This document shows, in pieces, positions 1 through 11,298 of a DNA stretch of 42,597 nt. The translations under genes and the position numbers were made by a program. Position 1 is the stretch's first letter. Each line of letters starts with the position of its first letter. A model generated the notes under the pieces. The model had not been told where the DNA came from, did no database searches, and saw only the letters and a program-made list of their open reading frames with translations. Source of the DNA: Eubacteriales bacterium (GTDB lineage Bacteria; Bacillota; Clostridia; Lachnospirales; Lachnospiraceae); NCBI GenBank assembly GCA_030533235.1, contig JAUNJN010000019.1, positions 1 through 42,597 on the forward strand, written 5' to 3'.

Positions 1-209
1 AACCCGTTTAAATACTGGCTTTCTTCTAACCTAACATTAGTATAACTTGAGCACCGGTTGCTTTCAAATCTTTTTCCTCCATTTCCATCTTCTTTGCATC
101 GATTAATAATTATAATCTTTGGATATGGAGTTAGTATGTGGAAAATCGGCAAATTTATACACATATATTCTCTTTCATATTTAAGATCATATAAATGCAA
201 GTGCAACAT
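1..209. other. Gene-free left edge
   Basis: AT-rich stretch downstream of the fliB-like gene. I see no convincing ORF with a ribosome site, no RNA gene and no U-tailed hairpin here. The plus-strand reading frame from about 58 to 315 has no Shine-Dalgarno site and runs into the fliB coding region on the other strand, so I treat it as chance. Confidence 0.5.
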
Positions 210-1403
210 CTATATCTGTGATAATATTTTCGCATCCGAAAGCTTCGGATGCGCATTTAACAACCCCTCAAGTGCCACGAGATTCTCATCCGAATGCTCA
301 ATTTGTCTTGAATAGGTGTAGCATATCTTTATCTGATCATCCACGGAAAAAGTCTTCTTGTTTTTTATATATGTCAGTAACCCCAAATCACGTATAACCG
401 CATATGATATCACAGCAAACTTTGTCATCGCGTGCACATTAAAATCATATACGCCACCCAAATAATAAGTATATATGAAATAATTAAAAATATGCTCATA
501 TTCAAAGCTTCTATCCCTCATATAGTCCGCAAACTCTCTGCTAAGACTTCTGTATTCTTCGTCGCGCATATTTATATACAGGCTGCTTCTTAATTCTTCA
601 ACCAGCTTTGGCCAGTCAGAGTTGATATTTTCCAGAACAGATAAGATATCTATGAGTTCTCTCATGTTCTCCTGACGCCGGGCGCCTGCAGTATTTTCAT
701 TTGACAATACAATTTTCCTTGCCCTCATGCTTTCAGCAAAACTGATTTCCTTCTTTGTCAGCATATCCATTTTGAGCAAAAATTCCGCCACACATTTTTT
801 CTTTTTTACCTTATGGCCAAGCTTCTCGTAATTATAAATGAGTTTTTGAACCTTTGCCGAGTAATAATATGCTCTTTTTATCCTATATTGAACAGACAGG
901 CTTCTGTCATTTATTATATCAAACATATGCCCTCTCGCCGCAAGCAACCCTCCCAACAATACCGGGTCCACCTCCGCACTGTGCGCGGACTCTTTATCAT
1001 TGCAATAACCAACAAATCTGTCACGCTTTGGATTCGCCACAATCATCCTTGCCGCAACAGGACACGACATCGAAAGTGCCGCCTCTATCAGATTTCCATA
1101 TTCCTCAAAATGTCTCGGATATCTTCTGCATGTATTACAAAAACCCGCCTCACCAAGCCGCATATACAAATCACAAAGATTTCTGTCATTTAAAAAGGCA
1201 CATCTGCTCCCGCATTGCCGAAACACACCTTCCTTGACATCCACATGCGAAAGTACAAAGTTCCGATGCTCCCCGGGAAGTGTATGATATTTGCACATGG
1301 TTTTCTCATCAATCACAATTGCCCATCCATCACAACAGGTGGCCGGACATTTATCCGCGATACATTGAAATTCATTGTAATTATACGGTTTTCTGTATTG
1401 CAT
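210..1403 (-). CDS. fliB: FliB-like lysine-N-methylase family protein
   Basis: This is a 397-residue protein. It has the cysteine-rich N-terminal region of the FliB family (CxxxxCPATCC near residues 15-25, then CGSRC, CDLY, and CNTCRRYPRH near 100), which probably binds an Fe-S cluster. Founding FliB members methylate lysines of flagellin in enterobacteria. Clostridial homologues are common and mostly untested, and no flagellar gene is nearby, so the target here is unknown. A run of GGGGG abuts an earlier ATG two codons upstream but sits six bases before the ATG at 1403, so I chose the latter. The gene stands alone after the terminator of the nitrogen operon. A perfect 10-bp inverted repeat with a 3-base loop (231-253) lies in its last codons. 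Family call good, substrate unknown. Confidence 0.75.
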   Translation of the reverse strand: MQYRKPYNYNEFQCIADKCPATCCDGWAIVIDEKTMCKYHTLPGEHRNFVLSHVDVKEGVFRQCGSRCAFLNDRNLCDLYMRLGEAGFCNTCRRYPRHFEEYGNLIEAALSMSCPVAARMIVANPKRDRFVGYCNDKESAHSAEVDPVLLGGLLAARGHMFDIINDRSLSVQYRIKRAYYYSAKVQKLIYNYEKLGHKVKKKKCVAEFLLKMDMLTKKEISFAESMRARKIVLSNENTAGARRQENMRELIDILSVLENINSDWPKLVEELRSSLYINMRDEEYRSLSREFADYMRDRSFEYEHIFNYFIYTYYLGGVYDFNVHAMTKFAVISYAVIRDLGLLTYIKNKKTFSVDDQIKICYTYSRQIEHSDENLVALEGLLNAHPKLSDAKILSQI

Positions 1404-1453
1404 AAACATCCCCCTTAACTATCTACTGTCTCAAATAATAAAATATGGCATAT

Positions 1454-1462
1454 ATTATAGCA
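1454..1462 (-). promoter_or_regulatory. Extended -10 promoter of the fliB-like gene
   Basis: On the minus strand this reads TGCTATAAT, a perfect extended -10 element, about 50 bases before the start codon. No good -35 box is seen, which is usual for the extended type. Confidence 0.5.
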
Positions 1463-1553
1463 AGAAGATTTTGCATCACATACACTATGAGCAGTTGCAA
1501 AAATTTTATTCACGACGAAAACAACTTTCAAAACGATAATGTGAATATAAACG

Positions 1554-1600
1554 AAAAAAAGCCCCACACCATAGTCCCTTTTTCGACCTTTGGCATGGGG
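1554..1600 (-). terminator. Intrinsic terminator of the pyrG-gltBD-glnA-ANTAR operon
   Basis: On the minus strand, CCCCATGCC pairs with GGTGTGGGG (two G-U pairs), with a further partly paired apical section. It is followed directly by a run of seven T. It lies about 30 bases after the ANTAR stop codon and closes the long nitrogen operon. Confidence 0.85.
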
Positions 1601-1629
1601 TTATTGTGTGCCCAAAACAAATCCACTTA

Positions 1630-2181
1630 TTATGAGTCACTGTATAATGTCAAAATCATCTGTGCCGTCTCCACGAACTTTCGACCGCAATCCATACTGT
1701 TTTTCTGAATATAGCGAAACGCTTCCGGTTCGCTCATACCATTTCGGTTAATCAATACAAGCTTCGCCTTGTCAATCAGTTTCTTTTCATCATCGCTCCG
1801 CTTCGGTGGCAATTCCCGTTTTTTCTTTGGTTTACGAACGAAGTTTGCAGTAACCATCTCGATGGTATCCAGAAGATCCGATTTGTGAAACGGCATCATG
1901 AGCTTCACCATATTATGTCGGACGCACTCTACGGACGCATCCTTTGTAAATATCACTGTACCAAAGCATTCCGGCAACATATCAGCCAGCTCAATATAAC
2001 TCATATCTCGCAGCCTTTTGGAACAAATCACCACACCGAAATCCCGGTTATTTGCCACCTGCAGAACCTGTGCTCCCGTGTCACAAATACTGATATCGTA
2101 AGGCAATCCGCTCCCTCTTATAATGCCTGCAATTGTATTAGTGTTCTCTGTCTTGGACAGTGCAATGATAATACTGCCCAT
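1630..2181 (-). CDS. ANTAR-domain RNA-binding antiterminator (NitR/NasT-like) with degenerate receiver
   Basis: This 183-residue protein has an N-terminal receiver-like fold (about 1-115), a basic linker (KPKKKRELPPKR), and a C-terminal ANTAR domain (about 130-180). The ANTAR domain has the typical K-A-K...NGMSEPEA...A/SM...A pattern. ANTAR proteins bind paired RNA hexaloop hairpins and stop formation of intrinsic terminators. The receiver lacks the N-terminal acidic pair. It carries Cys53-Ser54 where the phosphorylated Asp should be, and Met where the strand-5 Lys should be (MMPF), so control by phosphorylation looks impossible. It starts 15 bases after glnA with a strong site (GAAGGTGGAG) and is last in the pyrG-gltB-gltD-glnA operon. 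As I recall, a clostridial homologue called NitR sits next to glnA in Clostridium saccharobutylicum. Its probable targets are the four AAAGGC hexaloop terminators in this window, one of which heads its own operon. Confidence 0.88.
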   Translation of the reverse strand: MGSIIIALSKTENTNTIAGIIRGSGLPYDISICDTGAQVLQVANNRDFGVVICSKRLRDMSYIELADMLPECFGTVIFTKDASVECVRHNMVKLMMPFHKSDLLDTIEMVTANFVRKPKKKRELPPKRSDDEKKLIDKAKLVLINRNGMSEPEAFRYIQKNSMDCGRKFVETAQMILTLYSDS

Positions 2182-2196
2182 ACAAGCTCCACCTTC

Positions 2197-3465
2197 CTAC
2201 ATTTTTATCAGATATCTGTCAACCTCCCAGTCACAAACCTGGAGCATATATTCCTTCCATTCTTTTCGCTTTACAGTAACGTAGATATCCACAAACTCAT
2301 CGCCTAATATCTCACGCATAAATGTACTCTCATTTAATATTTCAACTGCATCCTTCAAATTTTCAGGCAGCTTCTTTGCACCTTCTCCGTCAGCAAGAAT
2401 CGCATCCGGATCTATTTTTTCCATAATTCCCTGCAAACCGGCAGCAAGACATACTGCAAGCGCAAGATAAGGATTGGCGGATGGATCCGGGAATCGGAGC
2501 TCGACCTTTGTCTCTCCAAATGTTCTCTTTAATTTGACAAGTGCATTTTCACCCTTTGTCGACCAGTTGATCTCTCCCGGTGCCTCAAAGCCGGATAAGA
2601 TACGCTTGTATGAATTGACAATCGGATTCGTAATCGCACAGAGCTCCCCTGCATGCTTCATAATACCACCGATAAAGTATTTTGCATCCTGTCTGTTATC
2701 AAAAACATTTTTGCCATCCTTATATAAAGAGAAATTAAGGTGCATACCGGAGCCTGCCACATCCGTCTTCGGCTTTGGCATAAATGTCGCATAAAGTCCA
2801 AATCGCTTTGCAATGGAACGCACAGCAAATTTAAAGGTTGTAAGGGCATCTGCCGTTTTCAAGCCTTCTCCCTGTCTGAAATCAATTTCATGTTGCGCAG
2901 GTGCCTTTTCATGATGTGAGGATTCGATTTCAAATCCCATTTCCTCTAAATTAAGCACCATATCTCTTCTGGCATTCTCGCCGAGATCGACCGGCCCTAC
3001 ATCCATATATCCGGCTCGTTCATGTGTCACAATCGTCGGGATTCCATTCTCATCTGTATGGAATAAGAAAAACTCACATTCCGCGTCAACCATAGATGTA
3101 TATCCAAGCTCCTGACCTTTTTTCAATATCTTTTTCAGAATTGTTCTCGGACTAAGTTCTAACAATATCCCGTCCTCTTTACAAATATCACAAATAAATT
3201 TACCAACTTTTCCCTGCTGTGGTCTCCACGGCAAAATCACAAAGGAGTCCAAATCCGGATGTAAATATAGTTCCTCCTCATACACATACTGCTCGTCAAA
3301 CAATGCAGAACCATAAACCGAATACTCGTTGTTGATCGCCCGATCAAGCTGCCCCGGTGTCACGGCAATATTTTTAAGATTTCCAAATGCATCCACAAAC
3401 TGCAAACGAATAAATTCTACATCCTCTTCCTCTATCATTTGCAAAATATCTTCTCTTGTTTTCAT
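2197..3465 (-). CDS. glnA: Type I glutamine synthetase-like protein, divergent active site
   Basis: This is a 422-residue GS I family protein with beta-grasp and catalytic domains. Metal ligands are present: ECEF, HHEKAPAQHE, and GSGMH with its His. Arg and Glu of the KRILSGFEAP segment are also kept. However, the stretch that is usually W-S-x-x-NRS-x-x-R-I-P here reads WSTKGENALVKLK (about 301-313). By Salmonella GS numbering, the equivalents of Arg339 and Arg344 are Glu306 and Lys311, that of Arg355 is Lys320, and the second His of MHxH is Asn. The usual DGSSIxGF loop is also altered (VYGSALFDEQ). These arginines contact ATP phosphates and the reaction intermediate, so activity may be weak, altered or lost. 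It lies between gltD (31-base gap) and the ANTAR gene, and a full-length GS III is encoded nearby. It may be a regulator or a ligase of a different substrate. Confidence 0.85.
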   Translation of the reverse strand: MKTREDILQMIEEEDVEFIRLQFVDAFGNLKNIAVTPGQLDRAINNEYSVYGSALFDEQYVYEEELYLHPDLDSFVILPWRPQQGKVGKFICDICKEDGILLELSPRTILKKILKKGQELGYTSMVDAECEFFLFHTDENGIPTIVTHERAGYMDVGPVDLGENARRDMVLNLEEMGFEIESSHHEKAPAQHEIDFRQGEGLKTADALTTFKFAVRSIAKRFGLYATFMPKPKTDVAGSGMHLNFSLYKDGKNVFDNRQDAKYFIGGIMKHAGELCAITNPIVNSYKRILSGFEAPGEINWSTKGENALVKLKRTFGETKVELRFPDPSANPYLALAVCLAAGLQGIMEKIDPDAILADGEGAKKLPENLKDAVEILNESTFMREILGDEFVDIYVTVKRKEWKEYMLQVCDWEVDRYLIKM

Positions 3466-3496
3466 CCAATTTGCTCCTTTCGATGCGGCACCTATA

Positions 3497-5005
3497 TTAT
3501 AGATTTGTATACCCCATCAATGATTCGTCGACAGCCTTTGCAGCCTCACGACCTTCTTTGATTGCCCAAACAACCAGAGACTGCCCACGGTGCATGTCAC
3601 CTGCCGTAAAAATCCTCTCGTTGGTAGTCTGATACTTACCGGTGCCGGTTAATATCGTATTTCTCTCATTACATTTTACCCCAAAACTACCCGGTACGTA
3701 AAGCTCACTTCCCAAAAATCCTGCTGCAATTAATACAATATCCGCTTTGATCTCCTGTTCCGTACCGGCAATCGGTACCATATTCATCCTTCCGGTTGCC
3801 TTATCTCTTTTTGATTCCAGCGAAACAGTCTTAACTGCCGTTAGATTTCCTTTTTTATCCTGAACAAACTCGGTCGCCGTCGTGCTGAATATACGAGGAT
3901 CTTTTCCGTATACGGCAATTGCCTCCTCCTGACCGTAATCCGTTTTCAAGACCTTCGGCCACTCCGGCCATGGATTACCGACAAGACGCTCCTTGCTCGG
4001 ACACGGCATCATTTCAAGCTGTATTACATTTTTTGCACCAAGTCGTATGCTTGTTCCTACACAGTCATTTCCGGTATCACCGCCTCCGATTACAACGATC
4101 GACTTTCCCTGAAGGGAACGGAACGAATAATCCTTCGCGCCAATCAGCTTTTCTGAGTCATAGTCATAGTCCATCAGCTTTTTGCTGACTTCAGACAGAA
4201 AATCAACCGCAAAATAAATACCCTTGGCATCTCTTCCCGGAATGCTGATATCTCTTGGCATCGACGCACCGCAGCATAGTATCACCCGATCGAATGCGTC
4301 CATAATTTCCTGTGCAGAAATATCCCTTCCGACATCCGTATTTGTCTGAAATGTAATTCCGGCATCCTCCATAAGCTTCACACGACGATCGATGACCCGC
4401 TTGTCAAGCTTCATATTTGGGATTCCGTAGCGAAGCAAGCCCCCGACACGGTCTTTCCTCTCAAATACGGTTACCTCATGTCCTCTTTTGTTTAAAAGCT
4501 GTGCAGCGGCAAGTCCCGCCGGACCGCTGCCAATAATCGCCACACGCTTCCCTGTCCGGTTTTCCGGTTTTGTCTCCTTGACCAAATCGTGCGCGTATGC
4601 ATATTCAATAATTGTCTTTTCATTTTCCTTTGTCGAGACCGGAGCTCCGAGAAGTCCGCACGTACATGCCGCCTCACAAAGTGCCGGGCAAACCCTTGAT
4701 GTAAATTCCGGAAAACTGTGCGTCTTAGCCAGTCGAATGTATGCCTGCTCCAAATTACCTCTGTACACGAGATCGTTTGTCTCCGGTACAAGATTATTTA
4801 ACGGGCATCCCGACGCCATACCGCCAATCATCATGCCGGCCTGACAAAACGGAACTCCACAGGACATACACCTTCCCGCCTGACACTGCTGCTCTTCAAA
4901 CGACAAGCTTTCGTGAAACTCCTCAAAGCTCTTAATTCTCTCCATAGGCGGAATCGTTACAGGTTCCTTCCTTTCATATTCCATAAATCCGGTTGCTTTA
5001 CCCAT
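3497..5005 (-). CDS. gltD: Glutamate synthase small subunit (NADPH, Fe-S, FAD)
   Basis: This 502-residue beta subunit of GOGAT passes electrons from NAD(P)H through FAD and two [4Fe-4S] clusters to GltB. Cluster cysteines are seen in CMSCGVPFC (about 46-54), CPLNN, and [12 protein letters not shown] (about 106-117). The FAD-binding [10 protein letters not shown] motif is near 160 and the NAD(P)H-binding GGGDTGNDC motif near 310. Length matches the family. It starts 15 bases after gltB with a GGAGG site and is followed by glnA, so GOGAT and a GS-like protein are made from one message. The call is secure. Confidence 0.96.
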   Translation of the reverse strand: MGKATGFMEYERKEPVTIPPMERIKSFEEFHESLSFEEQQCQAGRCMSCGVPFCQAGMMIGGMASGCPLNNLVPETNDLVYRGNLEQAYIRLAKTHSFPEFTSRVCPALCEAACTCGLLGAPVSTKENEKTIIEYAYAHDLVKETKPENRTGKRVAIIGSGPAGLAAAQLLNKRGHEVTVFERKDRVGGLLRYGIPNMKLDKRVIDRRVKLMEDAGITFQTNTDVGRDISAQEIMDAFDRVILCCGASMPRDISIPGRDAKGIYFAVDFLSEVSKKLMDYDYDSEKLIGAKDYSFRSLQGKSIVVIGGGDTGNDCVGTSIRLGAKNVIQLEMMPCPSKERLVGNPWPEWPKVLKTDYGQEEAIAVYGKDPRIFSTTATEFVQDKKGNLTAVKTVSLESKRDKATGRMNMVPIAGTEQEIKADIVLIAAGFLGSELYVPGSFGVKCNERNTILTGTGKYQTTNERIFTAGDMHRGQSLVVWAIKEGREAAKAVDESLMGYTNL

Positions 5006-5019
5006 AATAATCCTCCTTC

Positions 5020-8000
5020 CTACTTGAAGCTTTCATAAAATGCCTCAATCTGCGCCTTCTCATGGTCCATACCCTGTTCCTCATACATTGCTGTCATCTG
5101 AACCATCCTCTTATAATCCTCCGGAATAATCTTTTTGAATTTCGGAAGATATGTTTCGTAATCATCAAGAATCACTTTTGCCTTTTTGGAATCCGTATAT
5201 GCAAGATGTCGTTCCAGCAATTCTCTCAAAATTTCTCTATCAACCTTATTCTCAACCTTTTCCATAAGAACCATTTCTTTATTTAAATTTTTATAGAGAC
5301 AATTGTTTTCGTCCAAAACATATGCAATACCTCCGCTCATACCTGCCGCAAAGTTTTTGCCGGTTGGTCCCAAAATTACCGCAACTCCGCCTGTCATGTA
5401 TTCACAGCCATGCTCGCCGACACCTTCCACAACCGTTTTTGCACCGGAATTACGTACACAGAATCGTTCACCTGCCATACCCGCAATATACGCTTCTCCC
5501 GAGGTTGCCCCATAAAGTGCAACATTTCCGACGATGATATTGTCCTCAGCCGCATAGGAAGCTTCCTTCGGTGCCTTTAATACAAGCTTTCCTCCGGATA
5601 ATCCCTTTCCGAAATAATCGTTGCTGTCGCCTTCCAAATCCATCCGAAGCCCCGCCGGGATAAATGCCCCAAAGCTTTGTCCTCCGGATCCATGACAATG
5701 AATTGTTATTGTATCCTCTGAAAGTCCCTCATGGTGCTGTTTCGTGATTTCAGAACCAATCAACGTACCAAAGGTTCGATTAATATTTGTCACATGAACA
5801 TCAAGCTCTGTTTTATTACCCTTTTTGATTGCTTCCTTCAAGCCCTTTGTATTTGCAAGCAGCGTCTCGTCCAGCTCCTTTTCAAGCTTAAAGTCATAGA
5901 CATCCTCCGGGTGGAACGTACAATCCTCCTTCGGACTTTCAAGCAAAATGCGGTCAAGCGTAAGCTTACCCTGATTGCCGGAAAGGTTTTCTTTCTTGCG
6001 AAGCAAATCCGTACGGCCAACAAGCTCCTCAACCTTTCTTACCCCGAGCTTTGCCATATATTCCCGAAGTTCCTGTGCGATAAACAACATAAAGTTTTCC
6101 ACATACTCCGGCTTGCCGATAAAACGCTTCCGAAGCTCCGGATTTTGAGTTGCTACTCCCATCGGGCAGGTATCCAGATTACACACACGCATCATGACAC
6201 ATCCAAGTGTTACAAGCGGCGCTGTGGCAAATCCGTATTCCTCCGCACCTAAAATTGCCGCGATTGCAACATCACGACCACTCATCAGTTTTCCGTCCGT
6301 CTCAATGACAACCTGCTTACGAAGACCGTTCATAAGAAGTGTCTGATGTGTCTCCGCAAGTCCGAGCTCCCACGGAAGTCCCGCATTATGAATGGAACTA
6401 ATCGGTGCAGCACCCGTACCTCCGTCATAGCCGGAAATTAAGATAACACCCGCACCGGCCTTTGCAACACCGGCTGCAATTGTACCAACACCGGTTTCCG
6501 ATACAAGCTTTACGGAAATGCGTGCATCCTTGTTGGAATTTTTCAAATCGTAAATCAACTGTGCCAAATCCTCAATGGAATATATATCATGATGAGGAGG
6601 TGGCGATATCAGGCTGACACCCGGTGTAGAATGTCTTGTCTTCGCAATCCAAGGATATACCTTTTTGCCCGGCAAATGACCGCCTTCTCCCGGCTTTGCA
6701 CCCTGCGCCATCTTTATCTGAATTTCCTTTGCACTGCAAAGATAACGGCTTGTTACTCCGAATCTACCGCTTGCAACCTGCTTAATTGCTGAGCTTCTGT
6801 CATTTTTTGTACCGGCAGATTCCAGACGCTCATCACTTTCTCCGCCTTCTCCGCTATTTGACTTTCCGTGTAAATGATTCATTGCAATTGCGAGTGCCTC
6901 ATGTGCCTCCTCAGATATGGAACCATACGACATTGCCCCCGTTTTAAATCGCTTTACAATTTCCTCCACCGGTTCAACATCTTCGATCGGAATCGGTGTA
7001 TCACTATAATTAAAATCAATCAGGTTTCGCAGATAGCCGGTATCCTCATTGTCCGCCATTTCCGTATATTGCTTAAACTTCTCATAATCACCCTCGCGCG
7101 TTGACATCTGTAGCATATGGATGGTCTGCGGATTATAGCGATGCTGTTCCCCTTGCGCCCGCATCTTATGACGACCCACAGAATCAATTGTAAGGTCACT
7201 TGCAAGTCCGAGCGGATCAAACGCAAGTGAATGCTGATGGTCGGTTTTTTCCGCAATATCCTTTAAGGTAATTCCGCCGATTCTTGACACTGTTCCCGTG
7301 AAGTATTTATCGATAACCTCCTCCGAAACGCCAAGCGCCTCAAAGATTCGGCTGCCCATATAAGACTGGATGGTGGAAATACCCATCTTCGACGCAATTT
7401 TTACAATTCCCTGAATAATTGCGTGATCATAATCATCAACCGCTGCATAGTAATCCTTTGAAAGCAATTCCTCGTCAATCAACTGCTTAATCGTCGCATG
7501 CGCCAAATACGGATTAATTGCACAGGCACCATAGCCCATAAGTGTAGCAAAATGATGTACCTCCCTCGGCTCTGCCGATTCCAGCACAAGAGACATTGCC
7601 GTACATTTTTTTGTCTGAACAAGATGTCTGTGAACGGCCGCAACCGCCAGCAGTGACGGGATTGCCACATGATTTTCATCTACGCCTCGATCAGACAAGA
7701 TTAAAATATTAGCACCGTTTTTATATGCACGATCAACCGCAACAAACAATTGATCGATTGCACGGTCAAGCGGTGTACTTTTATAATACAGCATCGAAAC
7801 CTTCTCAACCTTAAAGCCATTACTGTTCATATGCGATATTTTCATAAGATCAAGGTCCGTCAAAATCGGATTCTTAATTTTTAACATATGACAATTTTCA
7901 GGTTTTTCCGACAGAAGGTTTCCGTTTTTGCCAAGATAAATTGTCGTCGCAGTCACAATTTTTTCTCTTGCCGCATCAATCGGCGGATTTGTAACCTGCG

Positions 8001-9573
8001 CAAACAATTGCTTAAAATAGTAAAACAACGGCTGATATTCCTTCGATAAAACGGCGATTGGCGTATCAACACCCATGGCACCAATATGTTCTGCACCATT
8101 TAATGCCATTGTACAAATCTCATCCTTATAATCCTCATATGTATATCCAAATGCCTTCTGTAATCTGATAAGCTCCTCATGGGAATAGGCAGGAACCTTT
8201 TCATTCGGAATTTTTATATCATGTAATGTCACAAGATTGCTGTCCAACCACTCTCCATACGGTTCCCTTGCTGCATAAACTGCTTTTAACTCTTCGTCGG
8301 AAACAATCTTGCCTTCCTTCATATCTACGAGAAGCATCTTACCCGGATGAAGTCGTTCCTTTTTCAATATATGTGCCTCATCAAGCGGCAGCACGCCAAC
8401 CTCTGACGATAAAATCAATCGTCCGTCATCCATTACATAATATCTGGATGGGCGCAGGCCGTTTCGATCAAGAATCGCCCCCATCGTATCACCATCTGAG
8501 AACAAGATGGACGCAGGACCGTCCCACGGCTCCATCATGGTCGCATAGTATTGATAGAAATCTCTTTCTGTCTGTGAAATTGTATCGTTGTGTTCCCATG
8601 GCTCCGGTATCAATATCATTGCCGCCAGTGCCGGGTCCATACCGCCCATAACCATAAATTCAAGCGCATTGTCAAGCATTGCAGAATCGGAACCCTCTGC
8701 CGAAATAATCGGCAGTACCTTTGCAAGATCCTCATCTGAGAAACAGTCCGTGTAGATTGTCTCTTCTCTGGCAAGCATTTTGTCGACATTTCCCTTAATT
8801 GTATTGATTTCTCCGTTGTGAACAACAAAGCGATTCGGATGTGCTCTGTGCCAGCTTGGATTTGTATTCGTTGAAAAGCGGGAATGCACAAGCGCAACTG
8901 CCGATTCATATGAAGCATCCCGAAGATCATCAAAAAATAATCTCAGCTGACCGACAAGGAACATTCCCTTATATACGATTGTTCTGCAGGATAAGGACGG
9001 CACATACGTTTCCTCATTACTTTGTTCAAACACGCGTCGTATTACATAAAGCTTTCTGTCAAATGCCAGATCGTCTGCAATGCAAGCCGGACGCTTGATA
9101 AATGCCTGGTAAATCACCGGACAGGATTCCAGCGCATTAGCTCCTAATACCTCTTTCTTCACCGGGACCTCTCTCCATCCAAGGAAAGAAAGTCCTTCTT
9201 TTTTTACAATCACCTCGAACATCTTCTTTGCCTGCGAACGCTTTAGCTCCTGCTGCGGGAAGAAAAACATACCGACACCATAGCTTCTCTCGCCGCCGAT
9301 TTCGATTCCGAGTGCTTTGCATTCCCTTTGAAAGAAACGATGCGGAATCTGTGTGAGAATCCCGACACCGTCACCGGTCTTTCCTTCTGCATCTTTTCCT
9401 GCACGATGTTCAAGATTTTCTACGATTTTTAATGCGTCATCTACAATCTGATGGCTTTTTTTACCATGTATATTTACGATCGCTCCGATGCCACAGTTAT
9501 CATGTTCAAAGGTCGGATTATACAAGCCTTTTCCATCTTTAATCTGTTGTAATTGTTCGTTATTTGTACTCAT
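5020..9573 (-). CDS. gltB: Glutamate synthase large subunit
   Basis: This 1517-residue alpha subunit of GOGAT converts glutamine and 2-oxoglutarate to two glutamates. The amidotransferase nucleophile is Cys27, exposed after removal of a 26-residue propeptide (EHDNCGIGA). The central and FMN domains follow, including GEGGE and the [3Fe-4S] cysteines in [13 protein letters not shown]. The C-terminal GXGXG beta-helix domain ends the protein. It lies 16 bases after pyrG with a GGAGG site and no promoter or terminator between them, so it should be transcribed from the pyrG leader and be under its attenuator. Full length, no damage seen. Confidence 0.97.
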   Translation of the reverse strand: MSTNNEQLQQIKDGKGLYNPTFEHDNCGIGAIVNIHGKKSHQIVDDALKIVENLEHRAGKDAEGKTGDGVGILTQIPHRFFQRECKALGIEIGGERSYGVGMFFFPQQELKRSQAKKMFEVIVKKEGLSFLGWREVPVKKEVLGANALESCPVIYQAFIKRPACIADDLAFDRKLYVIRRVFEQSNEETYVPSLSCRTIVYKGMFLVGQLRLFFDDLRDASYESAVALVHSRFSTNTNPSWHRAHPNRFVVHNGEINTIKGNVDKMLAREETIYTDCFSDEDLAKVLPIISAEGSDSAMLDNALEFMVMGGMDPALAAMILIPEPWEHNDTISQTERDFYQYYATMMEPWDGPASILFSDGDTMGAILDRNGLRPSRYYVMDDGRLILSSEVGVLPLDEAHILKKERLHPGKMLLVDMKEGKIVSDEELKAVYAAREPYGEWLDSNLVTLHDIKIPNEKVPAYSHEELIRLQKAFGYTYEDYKDEICTMALNGAEHIGAMGVDTPIAVLSKEYQPLFYYFKQLFAQVTNPPIDAAREKIVTATTIYLGKNGNLLSEKPENCHMLKIKNPILTDLDLMKISHMNSNGFKVEKVSMLYYKSTPLDRAIDQLFVAVDRAYKNGANILILSDRGVDENHVAIPSLLAVAAVHRHLVQTKKCTAMSLVLESAEPREVHHFATLMGYGACAINPYLAHATIKQLIDEELLSKDYYAAVDDYDHAIIQGIVKIASKMGISTIQSYMGSRIFEALGVSEEVIDKYFTGTVSRIGGITLKDIAEKTDHQHSLAFDPLGLASDLTIDSVGRHKMRAQGEQHRYNPQTIHMLQMSTREGDYEKFKQYTEMADNEDTGYLRNLIDFNYSDTPIPIEDVEPVEEIVKRFKTGAMSYGSISEEAHEALAIAMNHLHGKSNSGEGGESDERLESAGTKNDRSSAIKQVASGRFGVTSRYLCSAKEIQIKMAQGAKPGEGGHLPGKKVYPWIAKTRHSTPGVSLISPPPHHDIYSIEDLAQLIYDLKNSNKDARISVKLVSETGVGTIAAGVAKAGAGVILISGYDGGTGAAPISSIHNAGLPWELGLAETHQTLLMNGLRKQVVIETDGKLMSGRDVAIAAILGAEEYGFATAPLVTLGCVMMRVCNLDTCPMGVATQNPELRKRFIGKPEYVENFMLFIAQELREYMAKLGVRKVEELVGRTDLLRKKENLSGNQGKLTLDRILLESPKEDCTFHPEDVYDFKLEKELDETLLANTKGLKEAIKKGNKTELDVHVTNINRTFGTLIGSEITKQHHEGLSEDTITIHCHGSGGQSFGAFIPAGLRMDLEGDSNDYFGKGLSGGKLVLKAPKEASYAAEDNIIVGNVALYGATSGEAYIAGMAGERFCVRNSGAKTVVEGVGEHGCEYMTGGVAVILGPTGKNFAAGMSGGIAYVLDENNCLYKNLNKEMVLMEKVENKVDREILRELLERHLAYTDSKKAKVILDDYETYLPKFKKIIPEDYKRMVQMTAMYEEQGMDHEKAQIEAFYESFK

Positions 9574-9589
9574 ATCATTTCCTCCTTTT

Positions 9590-11191
9590 TCAAGAAATCT
9601 GCTTTAGAGCAGCTTCAATAAATCCGCGAAACAGTGGATGTGGGACATCCGGTCTTGATTTTAATTCCGGATGTGCCTGCGTTGCCACGAAAAACGGATG
9701 CTGTAGCAGTTCAATCATCTCAACAATGCGTCCGTCCGGAGAGATTCCGGATAATGTCATTCCGTGCTCCGTATAGGTTTGTCTGTAATCATTATTTACC
9801 TCATAACGATGTCTGTGCCGTTCCTCAATACAGTCCTTATCGTACAACTGCCTTGCCTTTGTACCATCCTGTAATACACACGGATATGCCCCCAATCGCA
9901 AGGTTCCTCCGAGATTTACGACTCCGTTTTGCTCCGGAAGCAATGCGATAACCGGATTTGTCGTATCCGGATCAAGCTCGATGCTTGCCGCATCCGGGAT
10001 GCCGCAAACGTGTCTTGCAAATTCCACAATTGCAAGCTGCATCCCAAGACAAAGACCAAGGAACGGCAGGCGATTCTCCCTTGCATACCGGATTGCAACA
10101 ACCATTCCATCCGTACCACGTTTTCCGAATCCGCCCGGAACAATCACCCCGTTTACATCCTTCAGACAGTCCGCCACGTTTTCCTCCGTCACAAGCTCCG
10201 AATCAACCCATTTAATAAACACCTCTGTCTTATTGGCAATGCCTCCATGCTTAAGTGCTTCCACAACACTGATATATGCATCATGAAGTGCAACGTATTT
10301 TCCGACAAGTGCAATCGTTACCGTATGCTTCGGATTTTGATAATCCTCCACCATCTGCTTCCACTTCGTAAGATCCGGCTTCGGACACGGAATATTCAGA
10401 CATTCACATACTGCACCGGCAAGATTTTCCTCCTCGAGCATAAGCGGAACCTCATAAAGGGACTTTGCATCCAGATTTTGTAACACGTGCTCCTTTTTCA
10501 CGTTACAGAACAATGCGATTTTCTCACGCATGCCATCATCCACCGGATAATCCGATCTGCAAACCAAAATATCCGGCCAGATTCCCATACTTTGCAAGCT
10601 TTTGACACTCATCTGGGTCGGCTTCGTCTTCATCTCACCGGATGATTTCAAGTAAGGAATCAATGTCACCTGAATCATGATTGCGTTTTCTCTGCCGACC
10701 TCTGCCTGAAACTGTCTGAATGCTTCCAAAAACGGCTGACTCTCGATATCTCCGACTGTACCACCAATTTCAATAATCGAAATCGTTATATCATCCTTCG
10801 AATCATCCTTGTATATCCGATCCTTTATTTCATTTGTAATATGCGGTATAACCTGTACCGTTCCGCCCTCGTAATCACCGTGACGCTCTTTATTTAACAC
10901 CGACCAATAAATCTTACCTGTCGTCACATTTGCATTTTTTCCAAGATTTTCATTGATAAATCTTTCATAATGGCCAAGGTCCAAATCGGTTTCCGTGCCA
11001 TCCTCTGTTACAAACACTTCACCATGCTGAATCGGATTCATTGTACCCGGATCCATATTGATATACGGATCAAATTTCTGCATCGTCACATGATAACCTC
11101 GTGCCTTTAACAATCTTCCAAGCGAGGCTGCCGTAATCCCTTTCCCAAGTCCTGATACAACGCCGCCTGTTACAAACACATACTTAACCAT
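9590..11191 (-). CDS. pyrG: CTP synthase
   Basis: This 533-residue enzyme aminates UTP to CTP with glutamine and ATP. The N-terminal synthase domain begins with [11 protein letters not shown]. The C-terminal class I amidotransferase domain has the nucleophile in LGLCLGMQ and the His/Glu pair in AHPE near the end. It is the first gene of the pyrG-gltB-gltD-glnA-ANTAR operon, an unusual grouping of a pyrimidine gene with GOGAT. The shared theme is glutamine use. It is preceded by a promoter and an AAAGGC hexaloop terminator. The initially transcribed GGGC run used for reiterative attenuation of Bacillus pyrG is not seen here. Confidence 0.97.
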   Translation of the reverse strand: MVKYVFVTGGVVSGLGKGITAASLGRLLKARGYHVTMQKFDPYINMDPGTMNPIQHGEVFVTEDGTETDLDLGHYERFINENLGKNANVTTGKIYWSVLNKERHGDYEGGTVQVIPHITNEIKDRIYKDDSKDDITISIIEIGGTVGDIESQPFLEAFRQFQAEVGRENAIMIQVTLIPYLKSSGEMKTKPTQMSVKSLQSMGIWPDILVCRSDYPVDDGMREKIALFCNVKKEHVLQNLDAKSLYEVPLMLEEENLAGAVCECLNIPCPKPDLTKWKQMVEDYQNPKHTVTIALVGKYVALHDAYISVVEALKHGGIANKTEVFIKWVDSELVTEENVADCLKDVNGVIVPGGFGKRGTDGMVVAIRYARENRLPFLGLCLGMQLAIVEFARHVCGIPDAASIELDPDTTNPVIALLPEQNGVVNLGGTLRLGAYPCVLQDGTKARQLYDKDCIEERHRHRYEVNNDYRQTYTEHGMTLSGISPDGRIVEMIELLQHPFFVATQAHPELKSRPDVPHPLFRGFIEAALKQIS

Positions 11192-11225
11192 TTCTCACCA
11201 CTCCTTCAAACAAATATAAAATAGA

Positions 11226-11276
11226 AAAGGCGTCAAAGAGACCTAAACAAATTAGGTTTCTCTGACGCCTTTGTCA
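11226..11276 (-). promoter_or_regulatory. ANTAR-type hexaloop overlapping a terminator, pyrG leader
   Basis: On the minus strand, TGAC-AAAGGC-GTCA (11263-11276) forms a 4-bp stem with a six-base loop that has A at position 1 and G at position 4. The loop and 3' arm are also the 5' arm of a long terminator hairpin (AAAGGCGTCA...TGACGCCTTT, with a GAGA...TCTC and ACCTAA/TTAGGT upper stem), followed by a modest T-rich tail. The two folds exclude each other. The device sits between a promoter and pyrG and controls the operon that encodes the ANTAR protein itself. Confidence 0.8.
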
Positions 11277-11298
11277 TCACAATATTATCATGTGACAA

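Noticed and set aside
231-253. Terminator at the fliB 3' end
   Set aside because: The 10-bp hairpin is within the coding region and has no T run after it on the minus strand.
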